DNA of 64,000 bases from Erythrobacter sanguineus (GCA_945878845.1 CAMCUB010000008.1:41908-105907); one strand, 5' to 3'; shown: positions 16,327 through 25,513, numbered from the stretch's first letter. Numbers and translations: made by a program. The notes: generated by a model not told the origin, from the sequence alone.

Positions 16327-17955
16327 TCAGAACGACTGGCTGACCCTCATGTTGATGCGCGGCGTCTTGTCGCCGGTATCGTAGCGGTCCTCGGCAAGCG
16401 GCACCGCGATCTCGAAATCGAGGTCGAGGTCGCGGGTGATGTCGGTCCGCAGCCCCGCGCCGCTCGATACCAGCGTCTCGCCCCCGCGCCCGGCGGCAAG
16501 GTTCGACACCGTTCCCGCGTCGGCGAAGGCATAGAGCTGGACATTGCGCACTGCGCCCAGCGCGCGCGGCCAGTCATAGCGCAGTTCGGCGAGGCCCGCC
16601 GCGCCCTCGTCGCCCACCGCCTGCGCGACGTCGTAGCCGCGCAGGAATTGCGTGCCGCCCAGCGAGAAGCTCTCGCCGATCAGCACCGGGGCGGTGGATA
16701 GCTGGCCGACGCTCGTCAGCTGCAGGCTAACGCGCGGGGCGATCCCGCGCCGCCAGCTGAGCCACCAGCCGAGCGTGGTGAAATCGGGCTCGGCTTCGAT
16801 GCGCGAGGCGAGCGGGCTGCCGGTCGGCGTTGCCCCGAAGGTCGGGATGCCCTGACTCACCGTCGCGCGGCCCTGCAGGTTGCCGCCGGCAAGCGGAGCG
16901 AAGCCGTAGAACCCGAGCCGCACCAGCGCGATCCGGTCGTGGCGGGCCAGCGTGCCGACGCTGTCCTGCGTCAGATTCTGCAATTCGGCGCTGGTCTCGA
17001 GCCACAGGCTGCGCTGCTGGGCGCGCATCAGCGGGTGGCGGATGCGGAGGCCGCCCTGCCTTGATTCGCCGAGCAGCTCGCGGTTGGCGAGATAGGCGCC
17101 GGGTTCGGTGCGCGAATAGGAGCCGAAGGCGCCCACGGTGGTGCCGCGGTCGTTGATGACCACGGTGTAGCGCGCGCTGAAGAAGGCGAGTTCGTCCGGC
17201 TCGAGCGGGGTGGCCGAGAAACTGAGGTCGACGCGGTCGCGGGCTGAGATCAGGCCGTTGGCATCAAGATCGATCCGCGCCCTGATCGGCCCCAGCGGCT
17301 TGCTGCCGTCGGTGGTAGCGAGCACGCTGCCGCCGAAATCGCTGCGCCGGGCATCGACCACCAGGATGCGGCGCTCGCCCTCGCGATCGAAGCGGGTCGA
17401 GCGGATCCACACCCCCGGCAGATCGTCGGCCAACAGCACCTCGCGCTGGAGTGCGGCGAGGGTGACCGGGCGGCCACCCACCAGGCGTTGGAGCTGGCGG
17501 CGGATGGCGGGATCGTCGGAGCCTTCGATCCGCACCCCGTCGATCCGCCCCTCCTCGATCCGCACCCGCAGCATCCCGCCGATGAGCGGCTGTTCGGGAA
17601 TCCAGGCGGTGGCAAGGACATAGCCTGCGTCGCGCGCGCGGGCGGCGATCGCGTCGGTCAGGCGGCCGAGTTCGGCGCGGTCCAGCGGGCGTCCGGCAAA
17701 AGGTTCGACCACGGGCGAGAAATCGGATTGGCGCATCGCCACAAGCCCGTCGACGACGATCGCGCCGACATCGAGCACCGGGCCGCCCGAGGGCGTGAGC
17801 GGGGTGTCGAGCACTGGCAGCACCTCGATCCGCACCTGATCGGCGGTGGGCAGGGCCTGTTCGTCACGGTTAGCCTGAGTCTGGGGATTGGTCCGGTCGA
17901 GCGCGTCCTGCGCCGCCAACGGGTTAGCCGCCAGCGCCGTCATCATGCATCCCAA
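16327..17955 (-). CDS. ShlB/FhaC-family two-partner secretion outer-membrane transporter (TpsB)
   Basis: About 540 residues. The N-terminus is a short hydrophobic stretch ending in NPLAAQ, a likely signal peptide; the start is unclear because the frame opens with TTG at 17955 and the nearest ATGs (17946, 17943) would shorten the signal. POTRA-like sequence spans about residues 55-200 (RIEEGRIDGVRIEGSDDPAI), and the rest is a beta-barrel ending in the terminal phenylalanine VSQSF. The barrel motif LGGTQFLRGYDV is the lid-loop region with the conserved RGY. It would export a large exoprotein, but no TpsA gene with a TPS domain is adjacent; the divergent FecR-domain protein is the only candidate partner in view. 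Confidence 0.9.
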   Translation of the reverse strand: MGCMMTALAANPLAAQDALDRTNPQTQANRDEQALPTADQVRIEVLPVLDTPLTPSGGPVLDVGAIVVDGLVAMRQSDFSPVVEPFAGRPLDRAELGRLTDAIAARARDAGYVLATAWIPEQPLIGGMLRVRIEEGRIDGVRIEGSDDPAIRRQLQRLVGGRPVTLAALQREVLLADDLPGVWIRSTRFDREGERRILVVDARRSDFGGSVLATTDGSKPLGPIRARIDLDANGLISARDRVDLSFSATPLEPDELAFFSARYTVVINDRGTTVGAFGSYSRTEPGAYLANRELLGESRQGGLRIRHPLMRAQQRSLWLETSAELQNLTQDSVGTLARHDRIALVRLGFYGFAPLAGGNLQGRATVSQGIPTFGATPTGSPLASRIEAEPDFTTLGWWLSWRRGIAPRVSLQLTSVGQLSTAPVLIGESFSLGGTQFLRGYDVAQAVGDEGAAGLAELRYDWPRALGAVRNVQLYAFADAGTVSNLAAGRGGETLVSSGAGLRTDITRDLDLDFEIAVPLAEDRYDTGDKTPRINMRVSQSF

Positions 17956-18118
17956 TAGCTTAACCGCCCGCGGAATAGCTTTGCCCTCGACAACTGGAAA
18001 CGAGCCATCCCTCTACCTTCCAAAGGTTAATCAAGTCTCAGCCGCACAATTTCTTAACCATGTCCCTAAACACGAAATCCGCAGGTCATCTGCTAACTCG
18101 CATAACCGGAGAACCTCT

Positions 18119-19546
18119 ATGCGTCTTATGCAACGACTGATTCTGCCTATTTTGCTGCTGCTTTTCAGCGGTGTTCCTGCGCTTGCGCAGAGCGGGCCCT
18201 GGACCGTGTCCGAGGCGAAGGGGGTCGTTACCGTGATCGACGCGCAGGGCCAGCGCTCCGCGAAGGTCGGGACCCAGCTTGCCGCGGGCGCCACGCTGCG
18301 CACGGCGGCGCGCGCTTCGGCGGTGCTGGTGCGGGGCAAGGAATTCGTGACGCTGCGGCAGAACGCCCAGCTGCGCATCGCACCGGCCGAGCGGACCCGC
18401 GGGATCGTCCAGATCCTTCAGGATTACGGCAGCGCGCTGTTCAACATCGGCAAGCAGCCCAAGCCGCATTTCGGGGTGGAGACGCCCTATCTGGCGGCGG
18501 TGGTGAAGGGGACGACTTTCGTGATCACCGTGACCAATGAAGGCGCGAGCCTGCAAGTCACCGAGGGCGCGGTGGAGACCGCGACGCTCGATGGCGGCGC
18601 GACCGAGCTGATCACGCCGGGCAGTGTAGCGATGATCGCGGCGGCCGATCCGCTGCGCATGGTGGTCGAGGGCGAGGGGCGCCGCGTGGTCGATTCGCCC
18701 GCGCGCGCCGCGGCCCCGCCGGCTCCGGCTACGGCCCCGGCCCCGGCTGCGCCGGTGGCTACGGGTGGTGCGGAGCCTGTGACCCCCGCTCCGGCCCGCA
18801 GCGAGGCTTCGCTCCAGCCTGCGTCGAGCCTGCAGGACACCAGCCCGCGGATCGATCAGGCGATCGTCAGCACCCCGCAGGATCTCGGCCAGGTCTCGAA
18901 CGGCTTTGCCAGCGGCGAGGTCGTGGTGCTGGCCGCGGTGGATGTCGCGGATGTGCGCGGCGAAGGCAAAGCTGGCGGTAACGGGGGCGGCAACTCCGGA
19001 GGCAACGGGGGCGGCAATTCGGGCGAAGGCTCGGGCGGCAATTCGGGCGGCGGCAATGGCGGCATGCCCGATGACGGCGAGGTCTGCGTCGGCGACACCT
19101 GCGTCTCGGTCGGCGAAGGGGCCGACGACGGCAACGGCAACGGCAACGGTTCCGATGATGACGCTGACGAAGGCGACGACGACGGCGGCAAGGGCAACGG
19201 CAACGGCGGCGGCAACGGGTCCGACGACGATGATGATGCCGATGAAGGCGATGACGACGACGGCGGCAAGGGCAACGGCAACGGCGGCGGGAACGGCAAC
19301 GACTCCGACGACGGTGATGACGCTGACGAGGGCGACGATGGCAAAGGCGACGACAACGGCGCTGATGATGACGCTGATGAAGGCGACGACGACGGCAACG
19401 GCAACGGCAACGGCAACGGGAACGGCAACGGCAACGGCAACGGGAACGGGAACGGTAACGGTAACGGCAACGGCGGCGGCAGCGGGCGCGGGGGTCTGGC
19501 GCTCGGCGGCGATGTCATCTCCGGCACCGTCTCGGTGCGCGCCTGA
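18119..19546 (+). CDS. FecR-domain secreted/periplasmic protein with acidic Asp/Gly/Asn-rich tail
   Basis: 475 residues from ATG 18119 (GGAGAA upstream); the frame runs further upstream without coding signs. A signal peptide covers residues 1-24 (MRLMQRLILPILLLLFSGVP, then ALAQ). A FecR domain follows (about 25-170; EAKGVVTVIDAQGQRSAKVG, TPYLAAVVKGTTFVI). A Pro/Ala linker leads to about 180 residues of low complexity made of repeated DDDADEGDDD-type and GNGNGN-type units, then a short end GRGGLALGGDVISG. Asp-rich repeats may bind calcium. The gene lies between the TPS transporter and a CHASE2-EAL protein, which suggests an exported matrix or surface component linked to c-di-GMP. That role is inferred. 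Confidence 0.88.
   Translation: MRLMQRLILPILLLLFSGVPALAQSGPWTVSEAKGVVTVIDAQGQRSAKVGTQLAAGATLRTAARASAVLVRGKEFVTLRQNAQLRIAPAERTRGIVQILQDYGSALFNIGKQPKPHFGVETPYLAAVVKGTTFVITVTNEGASLQVTEGAVETATLDGGATELITPGSVAMIAAADPLRMVVEGEGRRVVDSPARAAAPPAPATAPAPAAPVATGGAEPVTPAPARSEASLQPASSLQDTSPRIDQAIVSTPQDLGQVSNGFASGEVVVLAAVDVADVRGEGKAGGNGGGNSGGNGGGNSGEGSGGNSGGGNGGMPDDGEVCVGDTCVSVGEGADDGNGNGNGSDDDADEGDDDGGKGNGNGGGNGSDDDDDADEGDDDDGGKGNGNGGGNGNDSDDGDDADEGDDGKGDDNGADDDADEGDDDGNGNGNGNGNGNGNGNGNGNGNGNGNGGGSGRGGLALGGDVISGTVSVRA
18960..19491 (+). repeat. Low-complexity coding repeat region of the FecR-domain gene
   Basis: Short in-frame repeats of GGCAAC/GGCGGC and GACGAT/GATGAC units encode Gly-Asn and Asp-rich runs. 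Units such as GNGNGGGNG + DDDDADEGDDD recur about three to four times, and 19396-19470 is almost pure GGCAAC. Such tracts change length easily by slippage. Confidence 0.9.
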
Positions 19547-19566
19547 GCGGATCTGCGCCTCCTGCC

Positions 19567-21936
19567 ATGAGCTTCCTGCGCCTCTCCTTGGGCCGCTACC
19601 GCCACGACTTGCGATCGGATAGCTGGCGCACCGCCGCGCTGATGATCGTCGCGCTCGCGCTGCTGGTATCGGTCGCCGCGCTGAGCGGCGCCTTCCGCAG
19701 CACCGAAAACCGCCTCGGCGAACTCACCTTCGCACTGTTCGGTCGCGAGGCGAGCGGGCAGGTTCATGTGGTCGAGATGGACGCCGCCAGCATGGCCGCG
19801 ATCCGCCGCTGGCCCTGGCCGCGCGACCATTTTGCGCGCGTGGTGCGCAATCTCGATGCCGCAGGCGTGCGCTCGGTCAGCTTCGATATCGACTTCTCGA
19901 GCAGCGCCGATCCGGCAGGCGATGCCGCCTTCGGCGCCGCCATCGCTCAGGCACGGGCCCCGGTCGCCCTGCCGACCTTCGCGCAGGCCGCCGGCTTCGG
20001 CGACCGCCGCCAGCTCGATTCGCTCCCCATTCCCGTGCTGCGTGAACACGCCCAGCTCGCCTCGGTCTCGGTCGCGCCCGATCCCGACGGCTATGTTCGG
20101 CGCCTGCCCTTCGGCACGGTGACGAGCGGCACCGCGCGCCCTTCGCTCGCCGCGACCGTCGCCGGGCGCAACGGGACCGTGGGGGCCGACTTCCCGGTCG
20201 ATTTCGCGATCGACCCTGCCAGCGTGCCCCGCCACAGCTTCGTCGCCATTGAGAGCAGGATGTTCCCGCGCGGCAGCCTCGCCGGCAAGGACGTGATCAT
20301 CGGCGCGACCGCCATCGAACTGGGCGATCGCTATGCGGTGCCGCAGCACGGGGTGATCCCGGGCGTCATCATCCAGGCTCTGGGGGCCGAGACGCTGCGT
20401 GGCGGCGTGCCGGTCTACGGATCATGGTCGCTGCCGCTGCTGCTGGCCTGCTTGCCCGCGCTGGCCATCCTTGCCGCCGGACGCCGCCGCGCGGTGGTGG
20501 TGCGCACCGGCCTTGCCGCGCTGGTGCTGGCCGCAGGCTGGCTGGGCATGCGGCTCGGCCTGTCGCTGTGGTTCGAGATCGTCCCCGCGCTCCTTCTGGT
20601 GGCGGCGGCAGGCGCGGTCCGTTACCTCGTGCTCGCCCATCGCTTTGCCGAGCAGCGGCGGCGGATCGATCCCGCTTCGGGCCTGCCCAACCGTCTCGCT
20701 CTCGCAGCCCGGCCTGCGAGCCCGGCTGATCGCTTCGTCATCGCCGCGCAGATCGACGATTTCGACGCGCTCAAGCTCGCGCTCGAGAGCGACAGCCTCG
20801 GCGTGCTGCTCCGCCGCATCGCCGAACGCCTCCGCGTCGCCAGCGGCGTGCCCGCCATTTACCGCAGCGAGGATCGCACGCTGGTGTGGCTCTCGCCGCT
20901 GCCGATCGACGAGCTCGAATCCCAGCTCAATGGCCTGCGCGCGCTGATGCGCAGCCCCTTCGAGCTTGGCGGCAGGCGGATTGGCGTGTCGCTGACCTTC
21001 GGGGTCGCCGATGCCGACATGGCCGATCCCGCCTGGCTCGCCGCCCATGCCGCGAGCCAGGCCAAGCGCGCCGGCAAGTTCTGGCGGCTCCACACCATCG
21101 AGGCGGGCGAGGCCATCAGCCGCGAGCTTTCGCTGCTCGGGGATCTTGACGATGCGCTGAAGAACGGCGGCATCACCGTGCTCTATCAGCCCAAGCTCAA
21201 CCTCGTGACGCGCCGGATCGACGCGGTCGAGGCGCTGGTGCGCTGGAACCACCCCGAGCGCGGGTTCCTGCCCCCTGACTTCTTCATCCCGCTGTTCGAA
21301 GAACGTGGCCGTCTCGACGATCTGACGCTGGCGGTGATCGCGCAGGCGCTGATCGACGCGCAAGGCTGGCGCGCGCGCGGGCTCCATATCGGCGTGGCGG
21401 TCAATATCTCGGCCGCGCTGCTGACCGCGGAGAGCTTCGAGACCCGCGCTCTGGCGCTGGTTGCGAAGGGCGGGCTCGCTGCGGGCCTGGTCACCTTCGA
21501 GGTTACCGAAAGCGCGCAGTTCGAGGATGTGGGCCTCGCCATCGCCGCGCTCGAACGCTTCCGCGCGGCCGGCATCCGCATCTCGATGGACGATTATGGC
21601 ACTGGCCAGTCGGCGCTCAACTACCTCAAGCTGTTGCCCCTGTCCGAGCTGAAGATCGACCGCATGTTCGTGGCGCAGGCCCATGTCGACAAGGGCGATG
21701 CGATGCTGGTGCGATCGACCGTGCAGCTCGCCCACGAACTCGGCCTCAAGGTCGTGGCCGAGGGGATCGAGGAGAGTGCGTGCCTCGAATTCCTCGGGCA
21801 GATCGGCTGCGACTATGCGCAAGGCTATTTCGTCGGGCGGCCGCTGACGGCGGCGGATCTGGCGGCGCTGGCGGCGGAGACCGATGCCGCTGCCGAGGAC
21901 TCAGAACGCCAGCCGGTGCGCCTGCGGGTTGCCTGA
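19567..21936 (+). CDS. CHASE2 - degenerate GGDEF - EAL membrane phosphodiesterase
   Basis: 789 residues. An N-terminal membrane helix (about 23-45) is followed by a periplasmic CHASE2 sensor (about 45-275, with MDAASMAAIRRWPWPRDHFA), then three membrane helices (about 280-360). The GGDEF position reads SEDRT, so the cyclase site is lost. The EAL domain is intact: E555-A-L, NHPERGF, VNIS, DDYGTG at 675-680 and VAEGIE. It should hydrolyse c-di-GMP in response to an external signal. It follows the FecR gene by 20 bases, likely in one transcript. Confidence 0.94.
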   Translation: MSFLRLSLGRYRHDLRSDSWRTAALMIVALALLVSVAALSGAFRSTENRLGELTFALFGREASGQVHVVEMDAASMAAIRRWPWPRDHFARVVRNLDAAGVRSVSFDIDFSSSADPAGDAAFGAAIAQARAPVALPTFAQAAGFGDRRQLDSLPIPVLREHAQLASVSVAPDPDGYVRRLPFGTVTSGTARPSLAATVAGRNGTVGADFPVDFAIDPASVPRHSFVAIESRMFPRGSLAGKDVIIGATAIELGDRYAVPQHGVIPGVIIQALGAETLRGGVPVYGSWSLPLLLACLPALAILAAGRRRAVVVRTGLAALVLAAGWLGMRLGLSLWFEIVPALLLVAAAGAVRYLVLAHRFAEQRRRIDPASGLPNRLALAARPASPADRFVIAAQIDDFDALKLALESDSLGVLLRRIAERLRVASGVPAIYRSEDRTLVWLSPLPIDELESQLNGLRALMRSPFELGGRRIGVSLTFGVADADMADPAWLAAHAASQAKRAGKFWRLHTIEAGEAISRELSLLGDLDDALKNGGITVLYQPKLNLVTRRIDAVEALVRWNHPERGFLPPDFFIPLFEERGRLDDLTLAVIAQALIDAQGWRARGLHIGVAVNISAALLTAESFETRALALVAKGGLAAGLVTFEVTESAQFEDVGLAIAALERFRAAGIRISMDDYGTGQSALNYLKLLPLSELKIDRMFVAQAHVDKGDAMLVRSTVQLAHELGLKVVAEGIEESACLEFLGQIGCDYAQGYFVGRPLTAADLAALAAETDAAAEDSERQPVRLRVA

Positions 21937-22029
21937 GGCGCGCGAAGGCCCGGCTTCTCAACCCCGCATCTGCCTGTTAGGCTGCCTCACGCAAGACGCC
22001 GCCCAAGCGGCGCGGCGGAGGAGGACGGG

Positions 22030-22341
22030 ATGAAACACATCATCATCGCAGGCGTCGCGGCAGCGGGGCTGGCGGGCTGCGCCACCACCGGCAGTGCGCC
22101 CGATTCTGCGGCGGCGATGCCCGAGGCCCCCGCGGCGATGACCTGCAAGGCGGAAGCCGTGCAGAATCACATCGGCCAGCAAGCGACTCAGGCGAAGGGG
22201 ACGGCGATCCTCAAGGACAGCGGCGCGCGCACGCTCCGGTGGGGTCCGCCCAATCGCGCCTGGACGATGGATTACCGCGAGGACCGCGTGAACGTCCGCT
22301 ATGACGAGGCGATGAAGATCACGGGCATCACCTGCGGATGA
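22030..22341 (+). CDS. Peptidase inhibitor I78-family lipoprotein
   Basis: 103 residues. The signal peptide ends in LAGCATT, a lipobox with the lipidated cysteine at residue 17. The C-terminal half has the I78 pattern: TLRWGPPNRAWTMDYREDRV, N-x-RYDE, and the terminal TCG, with a second cysteine (MTCKAE) for a disulfide. Family members inhibit serine proteases such as subtilisin. It opens a four-gene operon; its stop overlaps the RidA start. Confidence 0.85.
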   Translation: MKHIIIAGVAAAGLAGCATTGSAPDSAAAMPEAPAAMTCKAEAVQNHIGQQATQAKGTAILKDSGARTLRWGPPNRAWTMDYREDRVNVRYDEAMKITGITCG

Positions 22342-22754
22342 CACTGAAGAATACAGAGCGTCAGCGGACCACCTCCGGCTCGCCCTTCGAGGCGACCTTC
22401 GGCTTTGCGCGCGCGGTGCGGGAGGGCAATCGCATCATCGTCGCAGGGACAGGCCCGGTCGAGCCCGACGGCTCCACCACGCGCGATTTGCAGGGGGTGG
22501 GCGACGCGGCCGCGCAGGCGGAGCGCTGCTGCACGATCATCGTCGCCGCGATCGAGGAACTGGGCGGCTCGGCGGCGGACGTGGTGCGCACCCGGATGCT
22601 GCTCACCGACCCGGCCGATCAGGACGCGGTCGGCGCGGTCCATGCCAAGTTCTTCGCCGAGGCCAAGCCTGCCGCGACCATGGCGGGCGTCGCCTGGCTG
22701 TGCCGTCCCGAATGGCGCGTCGAGATCGAGGCCGAAGCGGTGATCCCGGAATGA
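22338..22754 (+). CDS. RidA (YjgF/YER057c)-family protein
   Basis: 138 residues. The fold is recognised from FEATFGFARAVREGNRIIVA, the middle Q-x-ERCCTIIVAAIEELGG and RTRMLLTD, and the end PEWRVEIEAEAVIP. RidA proteins hydrolyse reactive enamines/imines such as 2-aminoacrylate; the conserved C-terminal arginine and glutamate region is partly altered, so this may be a different subgroup. The start overlaps the previous stop and the stop overlaps the next start. Confidence 0.88.
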   Translation: MTLKNTERQRTTSGSPFEATFGFARAVREGNRIIVAGTGPVEPDGSTTRDLQGVGDAAAQAERCCTIIVAAIEELGGSAADVVRTRMLLTDPADQDAVGAVHAKFFAEAKPAATMAGVAWLCRPEWRVEIEAEAVIPE

Positions 22755-23353
22755 TGAAGCGCGCGGGGGCCTATCTGGCGGCGGTCATTCTCGGGCTCGC
22801 GCTCGGGCTCGGCAGCGCCCTGTGGCTGGCGGGGCTGTGGCCGGCGCGCAGCAACATGGCATTCGGCAATGTCGATGTCGGCGGCTGGCGCACCGATTTC
22901 GCGATCGGATCCAAGGCCGCCGATCCCTACGTCCGCGCGCGTGTCGCCCGGCACGGCTTGCTGGCGCTCGCCAAGACCGAGGCGGTGTACTTCACCCGCG
23001 CGACCGACGATACCGGCGCGCCTTTGCGCGAGGGGTGTACCTACAATCTATCGGGTGGCCAGATGCCCGCAGGCTGGTGGTCGGTGACGCTCTACGACGC
23101 AGCCAGCTTGCTCCCGGCCAACACCGACGGCGCACTAAGCATCAATGCCGAGCGGGCCGGCGGCGGCGCTTGGTCCGCGGTGATCGCGCCGCAGCGGCCG
23201 ATGGACGGCGGCATGTGGATTTCCAGCCGGGGCGCGAAAAACTTCGACCTGACGCTCAGGCTCTATATGCCGAGCGCCGCGCTGCTTGCGAACCCGAACG
23301 CCGCGCTCACGCTGCCCCGGATTGAGCGCGTCAACTGTGAGGGCGAACAATGA
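22751..23353 (+). CDS. DUF1214 domain protein
   Basis: 200 residues from ATG 22751, which overlaps the RidA stop. An N-terminal membrane anchor (residues 5-27) precedes a periplasmic DUF1214 domain: YNLSGGQMPAGWWSVTLYDA and then the C-terminal R-x-Y-P-like segment. DUF1214 and DUF1254 usually occur together, often in one protein; here they are split into two overlapping genes. Function unknown. Confidence 0.9.
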   Translation: MMKRAGAYLAAVILGLALGLGSALWLAGLWPARSNMAFGNVDVGGWRTDFAIGSKAADPYVRARVARHGLLALAKTEAVYFTRATDDTGAPLREGCTYNLSGGQMPAGWWSVTLYDAASLLPANTDGALSINAERAGGGAWSAVIAPQRPMDGGMWISSRGAKNFDLTLRLYMPSAALLANPNAALTLPRIERVNCEGEQ

Positions 23354-23871
23354 AGCGCTGGGCCGGACCTCTTGCCGCGCTGCTGGCCACCGCCGTGGCA
23401 GCGCACGCACTCGCACTCCACTTCGCCCCTGCGGTGATCATGGACCGCGCGATGACAGCGCTCGCCGCAAGGGGCGTGGCGCTCCACGCCTTCACCACGC
23501 CGCAGCGGGTGACGCCGCAGACGCAGACGGTGGTGCGCTCTTCGCCCGATCTCTATTATGCGCTGTGCCGCTATGACCTTGGCGATGCGGGCGCGCGGCT
23601 TTCGGTAAGGATGGGCGCTTGGCCCGATTACCAGTCGCTCGCCTTCTTCGACGCTCGCACCGACAATTTCGCCACCCTGCGCGGCACCGGGCGTCAGATC
23701 GCGGTGCGCCTGCTCCCGCCGGGGAGCGCTCCGCAAGCAGGTGCGATCGTCAGCCCGAGTGCCAAGGGTGTGATCCTGATCCGCCGCCTCGCGCCCACGG
23801 CAGAGCGCTTCGCCGCCGCCAGCGAGGCGGGCAAGGCGGATGCCTGCACTCTCGAGCCGGTCAGCGGCTGA
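23350..23871 (+). CDS. DUF1254 domain protein
   Basis: 173 residues with an N-terminal signal/anchor (about 1-25) and a DUF1254-like region (SSPDLYYALCRYDLGDAGAR, MGAWPDYQSLAFFD). It overlaps the DUF1214 gene by 4 bases and is probably its partner. It overlaps the convergent gene on the other strand by 11 bases. Confidence 0.85.
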   Translation: MKRWAGPLAALLATAVAAHALALHFAPAVIMDRAMTALAARGVALHAFTTPQRVTPQTQTVVRSSPDLYYALCRYDLGDAGARLSVRMGAWPDYQSLAFFDARTDNFATLRGTGRQIAVRLLPPGSAPQAGAIVSPSAKGVILIRRLAPTAERFAAASEAGKADACTLEPVSG

Positions 23872-24229
23872 CCCGCGCCACGCGCGCGTCGAGCAAGGCG
23901 ATCAGCGCATCGAGATCGGCCAGCCCGTTCAGTTCCGAGGCGCTCACCAGCACCTCGGGCACCGGCCCTGCGCCGCCCAGCAGGATCGCGGGCAGCGGCA
24001 GATCGCGGGTATCGAGCCGTGCCCGGAACTCGTCGCGATAGAGGAACAGGGTCGGCAGCCCGACCCTTGCGAGGAACGCGCGCCATGCGGGCCGCTTCGA
24101 TACTGCGCCATATGTCAGCGCACACAGCGAGCAGGGGTAGGTCGCCGGGCTCACCAGCTTGTGCACCGCATCGCCCGCGGCGCCGAGCAGGCCGCCCTTG
24201 GCGTTGTAGATGAAAATCAGTGTGCGCAT
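23861..24229 (-). CDS. Conserved hypothetical protein with a CxxC motif
   Basis: 122 residues from ATG 24229; the frame runs upstream across the divergent region without coding signs. It starts RTLIFIYNAKGGLLGAAGD, and YPCSLCALTYG gives a CxxC pair; a thioredoxin-like or metal-binding role is possible. I know similar proteins as conserved unknowns in proteobacteria. It is divergent from the valine operon. Confidence 0.75.
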   Translation of the reverse strand: MRTLIFIYNAKGGLLGAAGDAVHKLVSPATYPCSLCALTYGAVSKRPAWRAFLARVGLPTLFLYRDEFRARLDTRDLPLPAILLGGAGPVPEVLVSASELNGLADLDALIALLDARVARVSR

Positions 24230-24367
24230 TTGTCCTATCATTTGTCTCGTTACGCGTGCCTGCGCGCGAGGGATGTGATGCATATCAAACGCGCCTAGCA
24301 AAATTCCGCTGACCCCCGGCACCGCCCGCTCTTTTCCCGGCCACGCAACGCCGCTAGAGCACTCGCC

Positions 24368-25513
24368 ATGCACGGACAATTCCAACTCACCGACGATCAA
24401 CTGGCAATCCGCGAGGTTGCCCAGCGATTTACCGCCGACGCCATTGCGCCCTTCGCGGCCGAGTGGGACGAAAAGCACATCTTCCCGCGCGACACGATCC
24501 GCAAGAGCGCGGAGCTGGGCTTCGGGGCGATCTATGTCTCCGAACAATCGGGCGGGATCGGGCTCGGGCGGCTCGAGGCGGCGCTGATCATGGAGGCGAT
24601 GGCCTATGGCTGCCCCTCGACCAGCGCCTTCATCTCGATCCACAACATGGCCGCCTGGATGATCGACCGCTTCGGCGGAGAGGCGGTCAAGGCGAAGTAT
24701 CTGCCCAGCCTCGTCACCATGGACAATATCGCCAGCTACTGCCTGACCGAGCCGGGCTCGGGCTCGGACGCGGCGGCGCTCAAAACCACCGCGCGCCGTG
24801 ACGGCGATCACTACGTCCTCAACGGCACCAAGCAGTTCATCTCCGGCGCGGGCGCGAACGAGATCTATGTCGTGATGGTCCGCACCGGTGAGGATGGGCC
24901 CAAGGGCATTTCCTGCGTGGTGCTTGAAAAGGACATGCCCGGCGTCAGCTTCGGCGCGCAGGAGAAGAAGCTCGGCTGGCACTCGCAGCCGACCGCGCAG
25001 CTGATCCTCGATGACGTGCGCGTTCCGGCCGAAAACCTGCTCGGCGGCGAGGGCGAAGGGTTCCGGATCGCGATGATGGGTTTGGACGGTGGTCGTCTGA
25101 ACATCGGCGCCTGCTCGCTGGGGGGCGCACAAAGGTGCCTCGACGAGGCGATCCAGTATACCAAGGACCGCAAGCAGTTCGGCCAGGCGGTGGCCGATTT
25201 CCAGAACACCCAGTTCATGCTCGCCGACATGGCGACCGATCTGGAAGCCGCGCGCGCGTTGCTCTATCTCGCCGCCGCCAAGGTCACCGACAACGCGCCC
25301 GACAAGACGCGCTTCTCCGCGATGGCCAAGCGGCTGGCGACCGACAATGGCAGCGCCATCGTCGACAAGGCGCTCCAGCTGTTCGGCGGCTATGGCTACC
25401 TGCAGGACTATCCGATCGAACGCTTCTGGCGCGACCTGCGCGTGCACTCGATCCTCGAAGGCACCAACCAGGTGATGCGCATGGTGGTGGGCCGGGATCT
25501 GCTGCGGCAGTGA
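24368..25513 (+). CDS. Acyl-CoA dehydrogenase, probable isobutyryl-CoA dehydrogenase
   Basis: 381 residues, the usual length. Motifs are YCLTEPGSGSDAAALKT (flavin/substrate loop), the central beta domain, and the C-terminal LFGGYGYLQDYPIERFWRD and EGTNQVMRMVVGRDLL. It oxidises a branched short acyl-CoA, with FAD, to methacrylyl-CoA in valine breakdown. The substrate is deduced from the following genes for the next steps. Confidence 0.93.
   Translation: MHGQFQLTDDQLAIREVAQRFTADAIAPFAAEWDEKHIFPRDTIRKSAELGFGAIYVSEQSGGIGLGRLEAALIMEAMAYGCPSTSAFISIHNMAAWMIDRFGGEAVKAKYLPSLVTMDNIASYCLTEPGSGSDAAALKTTARRDGDHYVLNGTKQFISGAGANEIYVVMVRTGEDGPKGISCVVLEKDMPGVSFGAQEKKLGWHSQPTAQLILDDVRVPAENLLGGEGEGFRIAMMGLDGGRLNIGACSLGGAQRCLDEAIQYTKDRKQFGQAVADFQNTQFMLADMATDLEAARALLYLAAAKVTDNAPDKTRFSAMAKRLATDNGSAIVDKALQLFGGYGYLQDYPIERFWRDLRVHSILEGTNQVMRMVVGRDLLRQ

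Noticed and set aside
18960..19491. CRISPR-like or tandem repeat DNA
   Set aside because: Units are in frame, code Asp/Gly/Asn tracts, and have no spacers.
14838..20349. Long minus-strand open frames (14838-16286 and 18856-20349)
   Set aside because: They are opposite pyruvate kinase and the FecR/CHASE2 genes, are rich in Arg/His/Pro or Pro/Ser, and have no family motif. High GC makes such shadows common.
20422..21822. 466-codon minus-strand frame
   Set aside because: It lies within the EAL gene, whose motifs prove the plus strand; the translation is low-complexity and unlike any family.
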